Origin: Ascidia mentula
Taxonomy: Eukaryota; Chordata; Ascidiacea; Phlebobranchia; Ascidiidae
NCBI GenBank assembly: GCA_947561715.1
Contig: OX387201.1
Span: 4,792,001-4,856,000, forward strand
Direction: 5' to 3'
DNA length: 64,000 bases
Shown: piece after piece, positions 24,326 to 37,403 of the stretch
How the letters are laid out: every line of letters starts with the position of its first letter
Numbering within the stretch: the first letter of the stretch is position 1
Translations under genes and position numbers: made by a program
Notes under the pieces: generated by a model
Seen by the model: only the letters and a program-made list of their open reading frames with translations
The model's database searches: none
What the model was told of the DNA's origin: nothing

Positions 24326-25373
24326 TGCAACAAAAGAAACTAAAAATCTTATTTTAAAGATATTGGAGCTTTGCAACTAAACAGATACACTACCTCCTGA
24401 TCGGACTACAATGTTACAATTACTTGTCGATTAAACCAGGTACATTAATTTGAGTTATATTTTAGCTCCAAACTACTGGCTGACTGTTGCACTACAGAGA
24501 AGCAGTAAGCCTGTCTGAGATATAGAATTTGAGGGTGTTTTCCCAGGTTGCTTCCCCTGAAAGTTTCCGGGGTTTGGTACAGTGTGACGTCATCGCGGGA
24601 GGATAAAAAGAACTACAGAAGGCCTCGGAATTGACCTTAACTAGCAATATTATTAGATAATTACGGTACATAGTAACCAAACTAATGACAGTGGTAATAA
24701 TTAAAGAAAGCCGCTCACAGGAATGCATTATATACACTTGTTTTGGCGGAAGTACTTTGTGAGTTGATGTATAGAGCAGGACAAGTCTTTCTTGCCATAT
24801 TCACGTTCACAGACAGTGACAATTGACTTTTTCTTTCCATGTAGTTTTTGAAACGCCAAATTAACCGGGGAGTATGTTTTTGAGACAAACTATATAGTGG
24901 CCTTTTAATACACCATTAGCAGCCAATATGGATCACAGTTCGAGTTCCCGTTTGAAGTCAACTCCCTGTCAACTCAGCTACAGAAGTTCAGGTATTAGAG
25001 TTTACGGCGGTCAAAGTGCGCTCTGTTGGGAATGCGCAAATCAAGCTGGGTTCACATTAGACGTTCACATTTCGTGTAGCAAAAAGTTGCTGAAAAACTT
25101 TCGAACTGGTGGAAGATGTTGCAACAATACGATTATCTCTATATAATCTATACAAATACAATATGTAACAAAAGCAAACATACACACACATTTATTCACA
25201 AATGTACAAATTTTCATTTCTTACAATGAGGGCTGGAGCAGTTATAGGTTATTTATAACTGCTGTCAAAGGCACCTAGTTTGGTGCCCTATGGATGACGT
25301 TAATTGTATAGCCACCACAAAGTGGAAGTTTTGCTTGGCCGTTTGGTCAGCAACGTCGTCTGATAGTCACACC

Positions 25374-25426
25374 AGCTGCACTGATGAGACCTTTTAGGTC
25401 GAAACAGTGGTCATCTATCTGCAGCT
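25374..25426 (+). ncRNA. Hammerhead-ribozyme-like motif
   Basis: The core strings are present in order: CTGATGA (25381-25387), a perfect 5-bp stem II (GACCT/AGGTC with a TTT loop), then GAAA. Stem I is a perfect 7-bp pairing of agctgca (25374-25380) with tgcagct (25420-25426), directly next to the core, giving an AUC cleavage triplet. Stem III is weak: A-U, a C-A mismatch, A-U and G-C. Hammerheads of this kind are known from Penelope-like retroelements and related short repeats, and the surrounding 25.2-25.5 kb has no gene. Cleavage activity is unproven. Confidence 0.45.
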
Positions 25427-25617
25427 TACACAATATTAAACGTACGTAAAAATGTGACCATGTTTATGACATGGAAATGGGATATACACAATCATGCGCA
25501 GTACAATAACCGCAATAGCAAAGTAAAACACGAGAGTAAGTGCTTTGCTTCTCAGGAATGGATCGTTGACTTGATCATAAGTTGCTGCAGTTAAACTGCA
25601 ATAAGTTGCTAAGTCAG

Positions 25618-27289
25618 TTACTGCTTCCAGTTAGTCACAGTAACATTTCCCATAACACCACATGTGGATCCTCTGATGGTCGCACCTTGAGCGTTTGTCA
25701 CCTGCCTTTGTGTAACTGGGCGGGATGCTAAATATAGATATACCAATTGTAACACACTCTGATGTCATATATTACGTCAGAAAATAGATTGCACGAACAA
25801 TTATTGAACACGTCGTAACAGGGTTCAATTTATAACTTAGTCAGTTGTTTAAGAGTTAAACTTCAAAAAATTTTGATCAGCAAATAATGCATTACAAAAA
25901 AGAATCGAGAGTCTCCATTTAATCCTAAATCCACACAATCATTTAAACACAAACATCTGTCAAATAAACACAAGTGTTAAGAAGATGTAATTTACCGGAT
26001 GGAACGTTCCTGCCCTGCACATGTTGGCTGGTGGTACCTACAATGAAACATAAAAAAGTTATTTAAAAAGATATTTTCAATGTTTAAATATGCTTTTTTT
26101 ATAGTCAGAACCTTTTTGCACGTTGCCCATCACCCCAACAGTGGAATTCTCAATCGTTGCTTTCTCAAAGTCGTTGATTTGTTCCTGGCTGTTGTTGTAT
26201 TCTGGGCAAATTTTTCAGCATTTTAATATTGTTTTGGAACAGAAAGGTAGTCGACGTCGAAGTCACACAATAGGCATCAAATTACCTTTGGTTGACCTGT
26301 CGATGTTAATGTCCTTCTTGGCAGTATTAAAATTTGGATTTCCGCCAATTTCACAATCGTCAAAGACGGTTTTGGCAGTCGGTTCCTTATCCATTGCAGG
26401 TTCTTTAAGAAATGAATGTTAGGACATTTACGGTTGGCACAATTTATCGCAAATATATGTAAACAACTGCAGTTTTGTCAATTGTAACCAGGGTGATGCA
26501 AAAAGAACTTTATACACGAACAAACCCGATAAATATATCCAGATCCGACCGACGTTTCAAAATCCAACTAACCTGTTTCTTGTTCATTTGAATTCAATGA
26601 AGCGTCTTCTGGCTTCTTTTTGGATTGCGATTGTTCAACGCTTCGAGTAGTTTCACCTGAACCAAAATGCGCACAAGCATTGCGTAAACATATACTTTAC
26701 TTATACATGGCAAGGTCAGCCAACTACATACACAACATGGAAAAGAGGTAGATACCACACACATGCAGTAATAGGAACCAGCTTGCAAATACTTTGTTGG
26801 TTGGCATATTAAAGCCACAAATCATATCGTTTTGTATTGTAACAACATTGGAAAAATTATATCCACCCTCTGCAGGTCCCACATTGCCCATGATTGCTGT
26901 TGTTGAGTCTATGATGGTTGCACCTCCAAACTTGTTCTCTTGTATTTTCGACGCATTGTGAACTGAAACAACATTATGTTTAGCTTTTGTTCTAAGGCGC
27001 ATGTGTCGCTCCGACTTGTGGGAAAGAAATGGCTGATCCTGCTGGGCTGCAATGCCTCGGCTGTAAAGCCTGTAAGCTAATTTTGCGTTGTATCGCGTTT
27101 CAGATTTGAACTTGATTGCGGTATTTTGTTCACTGTTACAACGAAAAAGGTCTTTGAGATCAAGAAATATATCAATGATTTCCACCCACCTGTTCGGCTC
27201 TGGTCGATATTGATATTGTTTCCGGCTGTGTTAAAAGTTGCATTTCCGCTCATCTTGCAATCTTCAAAAACGGTTTGAGCAGAAGACAT
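25618..27289 (-). CDS. Type-B1 gene of the novel modular family, seven exons (212 aa)
   Basis: Unrecognised protein. Exons: 27289-27190, 26962-26867, 26656-26573, 26402-26286, 26201-26112, 26037-25996, 25727-25618. All introns are phase 1, and 639 bases close to 213 codons. Exon 1 is a cap module (SSAQTVFEDCKMSGNATF, NTAGNNINIDQSRTG), repeated in exon 4 (KTVFDDCEIGGNPNFNTA, KKDINIDRSTKG). Exons 2, 5 and 7 carry a second module: NKFGGATIIDSTTAIMGN, INDFEKATIENSTVGVMGN and NAQGATIRGSTCGVMGN. Exons 3 and 6 are linkers. The gene thus has a cap-module pair twice, plus a final module ending VTVTNWKQ. An acceptor (attatag) lies 14 bases before the ATG and would keep the frame open if used from an upstream phase-1 exon. 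No known domain is seen. Confidence 0.65.
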
Positions 27290-27938
27290 AGTGTATCCAA
27301 TTCCTATAATTTTCAAACAGTTTTACCTCTGCGTGTATAATTCAGTTTTATTAGGCTTTCTAAACGAAAAATCAGATAGCTTTCAAACCATAAAACAGTG
27401 TACCGCGAAATTAACCTCACAGCAAGTGGCCTGTAGCTAACCACCCCGTCTTATATGCTACTCAACATTAGCGACAAAGAGGAACCTTCTGAGTTCCGCC
27501 TATGACTGTTCAGCGCAGCTACCAGCAGGGACTTTCCCAGGTTATCACAGGTGAAGCAAATTAGTCTGACAATAAACAATCAGCATACATGCAGCCAGCC
27601 AAGTGGGGGATTTTTCAATGTTAAATTGGACCATGGCGCTTTATTCGACTCAATATTCTCATTTTGATTGTCGTCATGGTACTCTAATTTGGATGTGTGT
27701 GAAATTGCAAAATCAAAAATAATGTGCAAGGTCAATCATGGTTTATTGAACAACACGGTTCTAAACCGACTCCCTGTGAACAGCAGAGGTACAGTAATCG
27801 TACCACATCATTATGACTTGACGTACCTTGTGTTAGTACTTAACAACAGACTTAACAGCAAACATTTTTGTCTTTTCCCTTTTCAATCTATACGTGTTTC
27901 AACGATATAATTTTAACCCGACGCGATGATGCTCGTAC

Positions 27939-29299
27939 CTGTAGTGGGAGCTTGTTCTGAACTACTCTCAGAGACAAGGGTATTTTCAGGTTGATCACCA
28001 CCTGTATTTTTTCCTTTAAGAGTAAAATAAATGTTTTTTTCTACTACAGAGATAGCTCAAATTTTGCATAAAAATAAATTGCGAGGTTTGTTCTGGGAAA
28101 CGGAGAATATTTTTAAAGCGAACACAGCCTGTTGATCAGTATGATCATATTAGCAGTCAATGAGTTTTTACTTTGCATATCGTCTTACTTATTTCACCTT
28201 CAGTTTCTTGCTTGTTTTCTTGTGGCCTTCGTGTAGTTGATGGAACACCTGTTGTATAGAACCTATATTAGACACATGCCGATCCAATAATGAAAATACA
28301 ATGACATGCAAGTGTTGTGCGGCATGCGCAAATAAGCCAATGCTAACCCTGATAAACGGTGGCCCCGTCCCCAATATTTCCGGCGTCGACAGTTGCATCA
28401 GTGAAATCGAATTTTGGTCCGTTATACTTGTCACCTATGTGCTGATGATCTACAACAACACAATTAGGGCACAGCCTGCAGATGTATTTTCCATTATAGC
28501 CACTGTAGTAAAATTATCCACGTTTTATAGTACCGTACTAATTTTTTTACCTGAACTTGATCCAGCACCTGATTCTTGATTGCTTTTTCTGACTCTTTTC
28601 CCCTCAGCCTCATTTACGTTCTCAGGTGCAGCTGCTGCTTATGTGAAGTGTTTTTAGCCATTTTTTTGCCTTTAATTAGGGTAACTACTTACTACGTTTT
28701 GCAGGTTTTGAACTATTTGGTCTGTTTTGTTGATCTTCTAACCGCTCATCTCGAGAACCTGGAGAAATGTATATACTTTAAATAGATTTTTTGGACATTG
28801 GTACCATAAAACACCGATATCTTAATGAAGAAATATATTTAGGAATGTCAAACTTACAGTACATGTGTTATTCTCCAACGTACGAGGCAGTTACAATACC
28901 TTGGTACACAGTGCTGTTGTCACCGACATTTCCAACTTTCAGGTTTGCCCCCGGAAATGCAAACTTTGGTCCTGTGTAGCTATCTCCAATATGTTTGGTA
29001 CCTTAACATTGGCTGTAATCAACAGTCTCATACATATGCACTTAAAACTGTACAGATTTCTTTTTCGAATGGTTTGTAGTACTAAACAATAGTTGTACAT
29101 CTGTCAGATGTTCAAAATGGTGTCTTATGTGTAAACTGTGTTAGTAACACCTAGCAAATCGGTTTAAACTAGCAAACAGTGTCTTATTGTCGTATCCAAA
29201 CTTACCTTCATTATGTTGATTCACGGTTATGCTTTTATTGGATGTAATAAACGTTGGTTTCCCCACAATTTTAGAGTTATCGTTGAAGTTAACAGACAT
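27939..29299 (-). CDS. Type-A2 gene of the novel modular family, seven exons, no own last exon
   Basis: Paralogue of A1. Exons: 29299-29206, 29001-28900, 28758-28693, 28634-28551, 28449-28348, 28248-28189, 28001-27939. Lengths match A1 except exon 6 (60 against 66). The cap reads MSVNFNDNSKIVGKPTF. The two 102-base GDxY exons read HIGDSYTGPKFAFPGANL and HIGDKYNGPKFDFTDATV. The charged terminal exon of A1 (22290-22115) has no counterpart: that distance downstream brings one into type-B1. A2 exon 7 ends in phase 1 at gtacga, and B1 exon 1 is preceded by a phase-compatible acceptor. Splicing A2 into B1 would therefore give one 407-residue open frame. Either A2 is 3'-truncated or the two form a joined transcript. 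Confidence 0.55.
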
Positions 29300-29499
29300 T
29301 GCAACAAAAATCTTATTTCAAATCTGTTAGAGCTTTACAACTAAACAGATACACTACCTCCTGATCGGACTACAATGTTACAAATACTTGTCGATTAAAC
29401 CAGACACATTAATTTGAGTTACATTTTAGATTCGTAGTACTTGTTGTCGCAGGTGACTTAAGAGGAACTGGAAAAGAGGAACTGCTGAATTTCGTTTTT

Positions 29500-29555
29500 T
29501 TTTACCACCAGGGGCAGCCCATGGGTTCAAATCCCGGTGTGGTCAAAAAAAATGG
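29500..29555 (+). mobile_element. Fragment of family 2 SINE
   Basis: Only the B-box half remains: catgggttcaaatcccggtg followed by tggtcaaaaaaaat, matching the elements at 21595 and 57510. Confidence 0.5.
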
Positions 29556-30551
29556 GGAAATCTTTTATGTTAAATTGATCAAGGCGCTTTATTCGACTCA
29601 ATATTGCCATTTTGGTTGTCGTTATGCCAATTTAGTTTGAAGGTATGTGAATTTGCGAAATTGGCAAAAGTGTGCATAGAAACAACACGGTTCAAAAACA
29701 GACATCGAAACTGACGCGCTGTGAACAGAAGAGGTAGTAATTGTTACAACGCAAAACTGTATCAGGTTTCGTTCCACATTATATTGACGTGACGTTCGAA
29801 TTGCGTCTTTTCTTTAAAACAGCATTGAACTGGCGCAAGTTTGTAATGGAGCAGGGCAGCGATATTGTTTTAAGGTTTAAGGCTTTTAGGGCTGAAGCAG
29901 TTGAGTGGGACAACAAAGAGCGGTTGCTCACTTCCAGGGGAAACACCACTCGGTTCAGTAAACGTTTTGCGGCCGATGATGGCGCAACGTCTGTGTATAT
30001 TTGCCCACGTAGCTAACAAACTAAACAGACCACCAAGAACGAATCCATTTTCATTAATGTGATGAATTTTTTGTGGATTTAGTTGACCGACAACTAATTT
30101 CTATGCAGTAAAACGCGATGGCACAACTTGAACTATGACCCCGATTCTCGAGCATGCATTGGTGCAAATTATGTATACTGCCAACTTCTATGCAACGTTG
30201 CGCTGTACTCACTATTTTGATTTCATTAATTTTGTTTTGACTTTTATTAATGTTGGTTTTAACTGCGTTATTTTTGTGTTTTTAGCGATACTGATGATGC
30301 CTGCAAACACTGGCGAACGGGTGCGCTTTTGAAATCGTTTATTGTTCAATCATATATCAGGTATAAAAATCACACAAGCTTTACTTTTTTCTGCTATTCA
30401 GCATCTTTCATAAAAAGGAATAAATTTGCTACAAACATTGAAACTTGCAAAAGATATAGCAAACAAACAACATGCTTTAACAATAAAAAGACAATGTAAA
30501 CACGATACAAAGTAAGTGGTTGGATTAGGATTTGCTTATCAGGAATGTTAG

Positions 30552-32044
30552 TTACTGATTCCAGTTAGTCTCAGTAACATTTCCCATCACACCAAATATG
30601 GATCCTTCGATGGTTGCACCTTGAGCGTTTGTCACCTGCCTTTGTGCAGTTGGACGGGAGGCTAAATATTGATATACCAATTGTACCACACTTTGATGTC
30701 ATACATTACGTCACCAAATAAGTTGCACGGACGATTAATGAACACGTCGTTATAACGTTCAATTTAAAATGTAGTTAGTTTTTTTGGAGCCAAGCTTTAA
30801 ATTTTTTTTCTTTAGCAGGCTAAATGATGCACTACAAAAAAAGGCTCTAGCGTTTCCATTTAATCTGAAATTCACACAATCTGACAAGTAAACACAAATC
30901 TTATTCTTTGAGAAGAATAAACTTACCCAATGGAACGTTCCTGTCCTGCACTTGTTGACTGGTGGTACCTACAATAAAACATTAACATTCCATTAAAAAA
31001 ATACGTTTTTTATTTAAATATGGTGCTGTGGTTCAAACCTTTTTGCACGTCACCCATCACTGCCACAGTGGAATTCTTTATCTTTGCCTCCTTAAAGTTG
31101 TTGGTTTGTTCCTGGCAGTTGTTGTGTTCTGGTAAATATTTTAGCGCTTTGGTATTGCAATGGAGCCGTGTCAATATCCATAGACTTGGAGGTCATACTA
31201 TGGGCATCAATTTACCTTTGGTTGATCTGTTTATGTTAATATCTTTCTTGGCAGTATTAAAATTTGGATTTCCGTCAATGGCGCAATCTTCAAAGACCGT
31301 TTTGGCAGCCGGTTCGTCATACGACTTATTTTCTGTCAGAATCACAGTTTTAGTTGCGTAATTTGTGGGTTATTACTGCAATCATATAACAAAATTGGCA
31401 TATCCAAACAAATACAGCATGCTTATAAAACAGTAACCTGTTTCTTCTTGCTTTAAATTTGATGAAGCGTCTGGCCTCTCTCTGGATGCCGTTTGTTCTA
31501 CGCCCCTAGAAGTTTCCTCCAAACCTGAAAGTTTTGTTCAATGCATGGTAAAGGTAACCCGACGATGGTTTCAGTTAATACTGAGCATATTCAGTGATGC
31601 ATATTCAGTGATAGTTACCGGTTACAAACGCAAAGTGATATTACATAGGTTGTTAATGTACAAACCATACATGAAATTAATTATTATACTAAAGCAATTA
31701 GTTTATATTTACCTTCCTGAGGCCCCACATTCCCCATCACCGCTGCCGTCGAGTTTGTGATCGTTGCACCAACAAAGTTGTTGTTCTGTATTGTTGACTC
31801 ATTGTGAACTGTAACAACATTGTGTTTAGCTGTAAGGCGTATTTATTGCGAATCTTAGATTCACACGTTATGGATATTATGTATACGTTTTCAGCGAAAA
31901 AAGGTTTTTAAAAGATCAAAAAAAGGTAAATAACTTCCATACACCTGTTCGATTTTGGTTGATATTTATATCCCCTCCAGCTGTATTAACAGTTGCGTTT
32001 CCACTTATCTTGCATCCTTTAAAATGAGTTTGCGCAGAAGACAT
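30552..32044 (-). CDS. Type-B2 gene of the novel modular family, seven exons (213 aa)
   Basis: Exons: 32044-31945, 31808-31713, 31524-31438, 31332-31216, 31128-31039, 30968-30927, 30661-30552. Lengths 100, 96, 87, 117, 90, 42 and 110 total 642 bases, 214 codons, all introns phase 1. The modules match B1 in the same order: cap (SSAQTHFKGCKISGNATV; KTVFEDCAIDGNPNFNTA) and ATI module (NNFVGATITNSTAAVMGN; NNFKEAKIKNSTVAVMGD; NAQGATIEGSIFGVMGN). It is the most diverged B copy; exon 3 is one codon longer and reads EETSRGVEQTASRERP. Frame and splice sites are intact despite the divergence, which argues for selection. Function unknown. Confidence 0.65.
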
Positions 32045-33619
32045 ATTGAATTCAATCCCTAATACTTTTAAACGTTTTTTGTTTCTGTGGGTACAATTCA
32101 GCTTTATTCAGCTTTCTAACTAAACAAAAATCAGACAACTTTCAAATCGTGAAACAGTACTGCGAAATTATACTTTCAGCGGGCCTTGTCTGTGGTGTTG
32201 TTTGTATGCCTCACCTTGTGTGCACATTCACGAAAAAGAGGAACTGCTGAGTTTCGCTTGTTGTTTTTCAGGCAGCTATTAACAGGGACATCCCCAGGTT
32301 AACACCGGTAAAACAAATTACAAGTTGGGGAATTTTTGTGTGCTGAATTGATTATGGCGCTTTATTCAACTCTTTATTGCCATTTTGGTTATCGCTATGC
32401 CAATTTGGTTTGAATGTATGTGAATTTGCAAAATGGGTTAAAGTGTACAAAGGCCAATCATTGTTTTGCTGAACAACACGGTTCAAAAACCGACATCGAA
32501 ACTGACGCGCTGTGAACAGAAGAGGTAGTAATTGTTACAACGCAAAACTGTATCAAGTTTCGTTCCACATTATATTGACGTGACGTTCGAATTGCGTCTT
32601 CCTTTAACAGCATTGAAGTGGCGCAAGATTGTAATGGAGTAGGGCAGGGATATTGTTTTAAGGCTGTAGGCTTTTAGGGCTGAAGCAGTTGAGTGGGTGG
32701 GATACAACAAAGAGCGGTGGCTCACCTCCAGGGGAAACACCACTCGGTTCAGTACACATTTTGCGGCGGACGATGGTGCAACGTCTGAGTATATTTGCCC
32801 ACGTAGCTAACAAACTAAACAGACCACCAAGAACGAATCCATTTTCATTAATGTGATGAATTTTTTGTGGATTTAGTTGACCGATAACTAATTTCTATGC
32901 AGTAAAACGCGGATAGCACAACTTGAACTATGACCCCGATTCTCGAGCATGCATTGGTGCAAATTATGTATACTGCGCCCAATTTCTACACAACGTTGCC
33001 CTGGACCCACTATTTTAATTTCATTATTGTTGATTTTCTTGTATTAGTATTGGTTTTAACTGCGTTGTTTGTGTGTTTTTAGCGATACTGATGATACCTG
33101 TAAACACAAGCGAACTGGTGCGCTATTGAAATCGTTTATTCAGTGACAAAAAAAACTCGGTAATAAGAAACACACAAGCTTTACTTTTTTCTGCTATTCG
33201 ACATCTTTTATAAAAAGGTATAAATCTATTGTTAAAAATTGGAGCTAGTAAAAGATCTAGCAAATAAACAACATGCTGTTAACAATATTTGCAATGCCCT
33301 TAACGTTGCCGATGCATACAATCCATTCATTTACTTGCTCCATGAGATGCAGAATTTTTAGTTAAAAAAATGCCACAATAACATTATTAAAAACGGAAAA
33401 TTAATAAAATCGACATGAAAGCTAAGGAAATTGTCAGCAGTAAACATGATCCTGGCATAGAAAGGTGTATACAAAACCATGTACAGTAACCTTGAAAGCG
33501 AAGTAAACACGATACAGAGTAAGCGGTTGGATTAAGATTTGCTTCTCAGGAATGAATCTTTGGCTTGGTCATTAGTTTTTGTTTTTCCGCAGTTAAACTG
33601 CAATAAGTTGCGAAGTCAG

Positions 33620-35237
33620 TTACTGCTTCAAGTTAGTCACAGTAACATTTCCCATCACACCACATATGGATCCTTTTATGGTCGCACCTTGAGCGTTTGT
33701 CACTTGCTGTTGTGTAGCTGGGCGGGATGCTAAATATAGATATACCAATTATAACACACTTTGATGTTACACACTACGTGAGCAAATAGGTTTCATGGAC
33801 GATTAATTAACACGTCGTAATAGCGTTCAATTTAAAATGTAGTCAGTTGTTTTGCAGTCAAAACTTTTTATCGGTAAATAATTAATTACAAAAAGAATCG
33901 AGAGTCTCCATTAAATCTTAAATCCACACAATCATCGAAACATAAACATCTGTCAAAAAGTCTCATCCTTACGAAGAATTAACTTACCGGATGGAACATT
34001 CCTGCCCTGCACGTGTTGACTGGTGGTACCTACAAAAAAACATGAAAAAGTTATTTAAAAAAATATTTTCTATGATTAATAGGATGTTTTTTTTGTAGTC
34101 CGAACCTTTTTGCACGTTGCCCATCACCCCAACAGTAGAATTCTCAATCCTTGCCTCCTCAAAGTTGTTGGTTTGTTTCTGGCTGTTGTTGTATTCTGGG
34201 CAAATGTTACAGCGTTTTCATTTTGCGTTGGAACAAAAAGGTAGTCGACGTCGAAGTCACACAATAGGCATCAAATTACCTTTGGTTGATCTGTCGATGT
34301 TAATGTCCTTCTTGGCAGTATTAAAATTTGGATTTCCGACAATTTCACAATCGTCAAAGACGGTTTTTGCTGTCGGCTCCTCATCTATTTCAGGTTCTAT
34401 AAGAAATGAATCTTAGAACATTAACGGTTGACACAATTTATCGCGAATACATGTAAACCACTGCAGTTTTGTCAACTGTAACCAGGGTGATGCAAAAAAA
34501 ACATTAGTCACGAACAAGACTAACCTGTTTCTTGTTGATTTGATTTCAATGAAGCGACTTCTGGTTTCTTATTGGATTGCGATTGTTCAACGCTTCGAGG
34601 AGTTTCACCTGAACCCAAATGCGCATAAGCAAGATATACTGTACTTGAATATGTAGCAAAGTCAGCCAACTAGATACGCAAAACGGAAAAGAGGTAGATG
34701 CCACACACATGTAGTGATAGGAACCAGCTTACAAATACTTTAGAAAAAAATGTTGGTATAGGCATATAAAAGCGCCAACTCGTATCATTTTGTATGGTCA
34801 CAACATTGGAAAAATTGTATACCCTCTGCAGGTCCCACATTGCCCATGACTGCTGTTGTTGAGTCTATGATGGTTGCACCTCCAAAGTTGTTCTCCTGTA
34901 TTTTCGACGCATTGTGAACTGAAACAACATTATGTTTAACTTTTGTTATCTAAGGCGCATGTGTTGTTCCGAAAGAAAAGGCTGATCCAGCTAGGCTGCA
35001 AGTGCCTCGGCTGTACAGTCTGTAACATAATTGCGTCGTATCGCGTTTCAGATTTGAACTTGATTGTGGTATTTTGTTCACTGTTACAGCGAAAAAGGTC
35101 TTTGAGATCAAGAAATATATCAATGATTTCCACCCACCTGTTCGGCTCTGGTCGATGTTGATATTGTTTCCGGCTGTGTTAAAAGTTGCATTTCCATTCA
35201 TCTTGCAACCTTTAAAAACGGTTTGAGCAGAAGACAT
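33620..35237 (-). CDS. Type-B3 gene of the novel modular family, seven exons
   Basis: Same seven-exon layout as B1. The cap starts at 35237 (SSAQTVFKGCKMNGNATF). The ATI module is at about 34920-34823 (NNFGGATIIDSTTAVMGN) and the linker at about 34610-34530. The second cap is at about 34395-34280 (KTVFDDCEIVGNPNFNTA) and the second ATI module at about 34197-34108 (NNFEEARIENSTVGVMGN). A short TTSQHVQGRNVPSG exon lies near 34030-33990, and the terminal exon ends at 33620 (NAQGATIKGSICGVMGN, VTVTNLKQ, stop TAA). Frame and splice sites appear intact. It lies in copy 1 of the 5.3-kb duplication, just downstream of C1. Inner exon ends are approximate. Confidence 0.6.
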
Positions 35238-36474
35238 AATGAATTCAATTCCTAATGTTTTCAAACAGTTTTACTTCTGCGTGTATAATTCAGTTTTATT
35301 CAGCTTTCTAAACGAAAAATCAGATAGCTTTCAAACCCTGAAACAGTTCAACTTTACTGCGAAATTAACCTTACAACAAGTGGCCTGTAGCTAACCAACC
35401 CGTCTTATATGCTACTCAACATTAGCAACAAAGAGGAACCTTCTGAGTTTCACCTATGACTGTTCAGCGCAGCTACCAGCAGGGACTTTCCCAGGTTATC
35501 ACAGGTGAAGCAAATTAGTCTGACAATAAGCTAGTAGCATACATGCACTGCTTGTATATAAAAGTACCAAACAAAGTGGGAGATTTTTTCATGTTAAATT
35601 GGCCATGGAGCTTTATTCGACTCAATATTGTCATTTTTATTGTCTTCATGGCACTTTAACTTGGATGTGTGTAAAATTGCAAAATTGGTAATAATGTACA
35701 AACGCCAATCATGGTTTATTGGACAACACTTTTTCAAAACAGACGTAACAAACGGACGTAACAATTACGTTATTATGTACATATCGAACTGGCTCAAAAT
35801 TGTAATACACTAAAGAAGCGATCTTGATTCAAGGCTAGGCCTACGGGGCTGGAAACAGTTACACGGGTGGCATACGACAAAGGAAGGTGACCCACCTGCA
35901 GGGGAATCACCAGTCGGTTGTGTTTAATTTGAACAATCGGTGGTGCAACCCTGTGACGTATTTCTGCCCACGCCGTTAACAAACGAAAAGGAGTCGTTGT
36001 GTGGGTGCAACTAGTTTATTTTTGACCCAATGTGTTTTCTCAATATGATGCATTTGTTTTATGGACTCATTTGATCTCAGCGACAATACTGCGTCCAACA
36101 TCTACACAACATTGCGCTATGCCCACTGTTTTAATTGCATTTCAACTTTCAACGAACAGAACAAAATTTTGCTATTTACGAAATTATGCGACATCGAATG
36201 TTTTTGATAAGGCACGGCATGTGCAGGGGCTATTTTGCATAAAATTTGGAAAAAAGAAAGACACAGTTCGTGATTACCGTTGGGGAACTAGGTGTAACAA
36301 AATGAATACACAGATTCACATCAAAGTTGTGAAACAAAAAATCACATAAAGATAGCACCAGAAATGTTACAAAAATGTTCGTATAGTCCCCGTTGAACTG
36401 TTGAGGTGGCTTTAGTTACATGACGTTGATAGGAGCTTGCAAAAATGCGTAATATGCTGGAAATTCGTTTAACG

Positions 36475-37403
36475 TTACTCACGCCTGGTCCCACCGCCTG
36501 CAAAATACAATAGCATAGACAACGACTCTTATCCGCAGCAGATCGACAACATATGACGACTGTATAGGGCATAACTATGCATTTACGCATTCTATCATAA
36601 ACTTACAACTATCTCTCACTTAGCATTACACCAGATTATGAGTGGAAATTACGTCAATGTTTCCGAATAAAACATTTCCGCGGAATCCTGCAAGGTTTTT
36701 TTCACCCTCAAGACGTCAGAAACGGCAAATAAACCAGATTCAGCCCGAGACAAGTTAGTGGAAGCATTTATATTTATTTGTAAAACCCTAGGGTTGAGCG
36801 GAACCTAATTTGTGAGACGCTTGTTTACGTACCACGTTGTTGTGAAGCTGTCTGATATAGGTGCTGTTGGGAATTGTCGCTGCTTGGTGCTATTTGGTCT
36901 GAAAATTCATATGTTATTTAATATAAGAAGTACACACGTGCTCGCGCAAGGCGTATAGTGGAAAACTGCATTGTAGTACTTTAAATATAACAAACCAAGC
37001 TATTGGAAACCACGGTTCGAAATGCATATTCTTAATCATCCTTCTGTGTACTGGGTACGTGACGTGAGCTTACTTGGTCCTGATGTTTGCGGTTCGCATT
37101 CACGACTTCCGGAAGTTTCCCCACTTGCCTGGCCTCGGTTCGCTTGGTTTTGCGGCGTTGTGGCTGCTGGCTTATTACTTTCATTTTGTCCTACATAAAA
37201 AGTTACACATTTGAAAGTCGTACTGAACGCAATGCATGAAAAAATTACACTGGGATTGGAACAGGTGTTTAATGAACAAAACCAACTAACCAAAATTTAC
37301 CAAAGTTCGCACCTTTTTCGCCTTGATAAACGGTAATGCTCTCCTTGGAGGTATTGAATGTGGGATCACCAGTAATGCTCGAGTTCGTAAAGTTTACCGA
37401 CAT
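36475..37403 (-). CDS. Type-C1 gene of the novel modular family, four exons (98 aa)
   Basis: Exons: 37403-37313, 37190-37074, 36898-36833, 36497-36475, totalling 297 bases or 99 codons, all introns phase 1. Exon 1 is a cap module close to type A (MSVNFTNSSITGDPTFNT, SKESITVYQGEK). Exon 2 is a Gln/Asn/Ser-rich linker (ESNKPAATTPQNQANRGQ, ASGETSGSRECEPQTSGP). Exon 3 is similar (QIAPSSDNSQQHLYQTAS). The tiny last exon encodes GGTRRE and a stop. That stop overlaps a good donor: the bases read GTGAGTAA, so using gtgagt would remove the stop and leave a 15-base phase-1 microexon able to join any downstream module exon. There is no GDxY or ATI module, so it is a cap with a disordered tail. Confidence 0.55.

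Noticed and set aside
24928-25146. 72-codon plus-strand frame starting MDHSSSSRLKSTPC
   Set aside because: Isolated, with no splice context or recognisable content.
36342-36590. 82-codon minus-strand frame overlapping the type-C last exon
   Set aside because: It is in a different phase from the spliced model. The phase-1 reading ends after GGTRRE and closes to whole codons.
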